5,943 bases of DNA, taken from contig JAISTN010000380.1 in NCBI GenBank assembly GCA_031272565.1, forward strand, positions 1 to 5,943, written 5' to 3'. Shown here piece after piece: positions 4,911-5,943 of the stretch. The position numbers and the translations under genes were made by a program. The notes below the pieces were generated by a model, which worked only from the letters and a program-made list of their open reading frames with translations, was not told the DNA's origin and did no database searches. The DNA comes from Bifidobacteriaceae bacterium. GTDB taxonomy: Bacteria; Actinomycetota; Actinomycetes; Actinomycetales; WQXJ01. Each line of letters opens with the position of its first letter. The stretch's first letter is position 1.

Positions 4911-5943
4911 ATGGCCCAGCCGCCGGGCCCCCTGCCGGGCCCAGCCTTCCAAACTCCCGGCACCGGCGACGGCCGGCCGGTAGAACCGGCCCGGCGCCCG
5001 CGCATCGACGCCCTGGTGGGCCAGTTCTGCGCCAGCTACACCAACTACTTTGCCCAGGATGGGCCCCTGCCCCACGGGTTGACGCAGTTCATGCGCTACC
5101 GCCTATTGCTGACCAAACGCCGGTTGGAACAGCGCGGCGTGCGCCTGATCCCGGCCTTCTTGCCCCGCTACTCAACCGCCGGCACCCAGCCCCCGCCGCC
5201 CATGATCGCGTTCCAGGACGGCCCGTTTGTCTACGAGTTTGTCTTCGCCAAACTGGTCAAGCTGCGTCAGGAGTGGCTGACCGCCGGGGGTAAACGGACC
5301 GTCCACGAACAGAAGGGCACACATCACTTTGCCCTGGCCAGTACCGGCCGCGGCGACGGCCTGTACACCTGCCCCAACTGCGGCGCGGTCAGCCCCACCG
5401 AGACCCTGGTGGCCGGCTGCCCGTACTGCCAGTCCCAGTTCAAACTGGAGGATTTCACCGAGAAGGTGGCCGCCTGCGGCCGTGACCGGGGTGGACGCTG
5501 GATGGCCGTGGACCCAGCGCAACGCGGCTTCAGCCAAGCCATGTTGGTGGCGGCCGCCGCCCTGCTGGTGCTGACCCTGGGCGGCTGCGCCGGCTTGGCC
5601 GCCCTGGCCCTGGCCGGCGGCGGGCTGTCACCGGTCCTGTGCTGGCTGGGCGCGGCCATCTGTGGCGGCCTGGCGGTGGCCTTGGTGGTGGGGCTGGCGC
5701 AGATCGTGGCGGCGCTGCGCCGGCGCGCCAACCGGCGCCGCTTCGAAACGGCCGCCAAGGCGGCCAGCCCCAACTTCGCCCTGGAGGGCCTGCTGGCGGC
5801 GCTGGACAACCAGGTGGCGCTGGTCCACCTGGCGCCGGGTCAGGCCGACATGGCCGCCTTCGTCAAGTGCGACCTGTCCACCGTGCTGCCCACCTACGGC
5901 GACGTGCTGGACTGCGAGATTCTGGATCTCCTCTACGGCGACT
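4911..5943 (+). CDS. Zinc-ribbon membrane protein, possibly Tim44-like, cut at window edge
   Basis: The frame is open from ATG 4911 (or GTG 4908) to the right edge, giving 344 residues with no stop, so the gene is partial. Order of parts: a Pro/Gly-rich start (1-29); a soluble region (30-150) with FVYEFVFAKLVKLRQEWL around 106-123; a zinc ribbon with CPNC (154-157) and CPYC (170-173); LEDFTEKVAA; two hydrophobic segments (about 211-235 and 242-270) forming a membrane hairpin; an Arg-rich stretch (RRRANRRR); then a soluble C-terminal region containing FALEGLLAALDNQVALVHLA and FVKCDLSTVLPTYGDVLDCE. This last part resembles Tim44-like domains found in bacterial membrane proteins with an internal zinc ribbon, but I hold that only loosely. 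The charge pattern after the second segment suggests both ends are cytoplasmic. It has no evident link to the AraC/VOC pair and appears to have its own promoter. Confidence 0.75.
   Translation, partial: MAQPPGPLPGPAFQTPGTGDGRPVEPARRPRIDALVGQFCASYTNYFAQDGPLPHGLTQFMRYRLLLTKRRLEQRGVRLIPAFLPRYSTAGTQPPPPMIAFQDGPFVYEFVFAKLVKLRQEWLTAGGKRTVHEQKGTHHFALASTGRGDGLYTCPNCGAVSPTETLVAGCPYCQSQFKLEDFTEKVAACGRDRGGRWMAVDPAQRGFSQAMLVAAAALLVLTLGGCAGLAALALAGGGLSPVLCWLGAAICGGLAVALVVGLAQIVAALRRRANRRRFETAAKAASPNFALEGLLAALDNQVALVHLAPGQADMAAFVKCDLSTVLPTYGDVLDCEILDLLYGD

Noticed and set aside
4253..5005. 250-codon minus-strand open frame
   Set aside because: It runs opposite the VOC gene and both spacers, which have good starts and motifs of their own. 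Its ends are low-complexity Gly/Arg/Pro.

Overview
This is a high-GC window (clearly above 60% G+C) with GC-rich third codon positions, GTG starts next to ATG starts, and two starts that look leaderless. These traits point to an actinobacterium. The sequence alone does not fix the genus.

Layout, left to right. Positions 1-397 hold no intact gene. They contain the start of an IS3-type transposase OrfA (226-312) that loses its homology and runs into three 16-bp tandem repeats (322-369). Next, on the minus strand, comes a catabolic pair read right to left: dgoA (2-dehydro-3-deoxy-6-phosphogalactonate aldolase, 2319-1636), then dgoD (D-galactonate dehydratase, 1543-398). They supply the first and third steps of D-galactonate breakdown to pyruvate and glyceraldehyde-3-phosphate. 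The kinase, transporter and a dedicated regulator are not in the window. A divergent control region (2320-2516) follows. It has a perfect 7+5+7 inverted repeat on the dgoA side and two 14-bp palindromes 42 bp apart on the other side. These two overlap the -35 box and the predicted transcript start of a MarR-family gene.

That MarR gene (2517-3314) is the most unusual item. A normal winged-helix domain is followed by about 98 residues rich in Gly, Pro and His, including an almost unbroken collagen-like Gly-X-Y block. Downstream on the plus strand lie an AraC-family regulator with a DUF6597-like N-terminus (3516-4325), a small VOC-fold protein (4412-4792), and a membrane protein with a zinc ribbon that runs off the right edge (4911 onward).

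The AraC/VOC pair is bracketed by two copies of a 60-bp palindromic element (3415-3474 and 4802-4861, 47 of 60 bases identical). Both keep a 14-bp outer stem and an inner stem whose sequence differs between copies. The octamer CCGATGGC, the core of the stem, occurs eight times in the window over both strands, far more than base composition predicts.

Functionally there are three independent parts: a sugar-acid catabolic operon damaged or bounded on its downstream side by an insertion-sequence remnant, an autoregulated MarR protein with a collagen-like tail, and a small regulator/VOC unit insulated by structured repeats.
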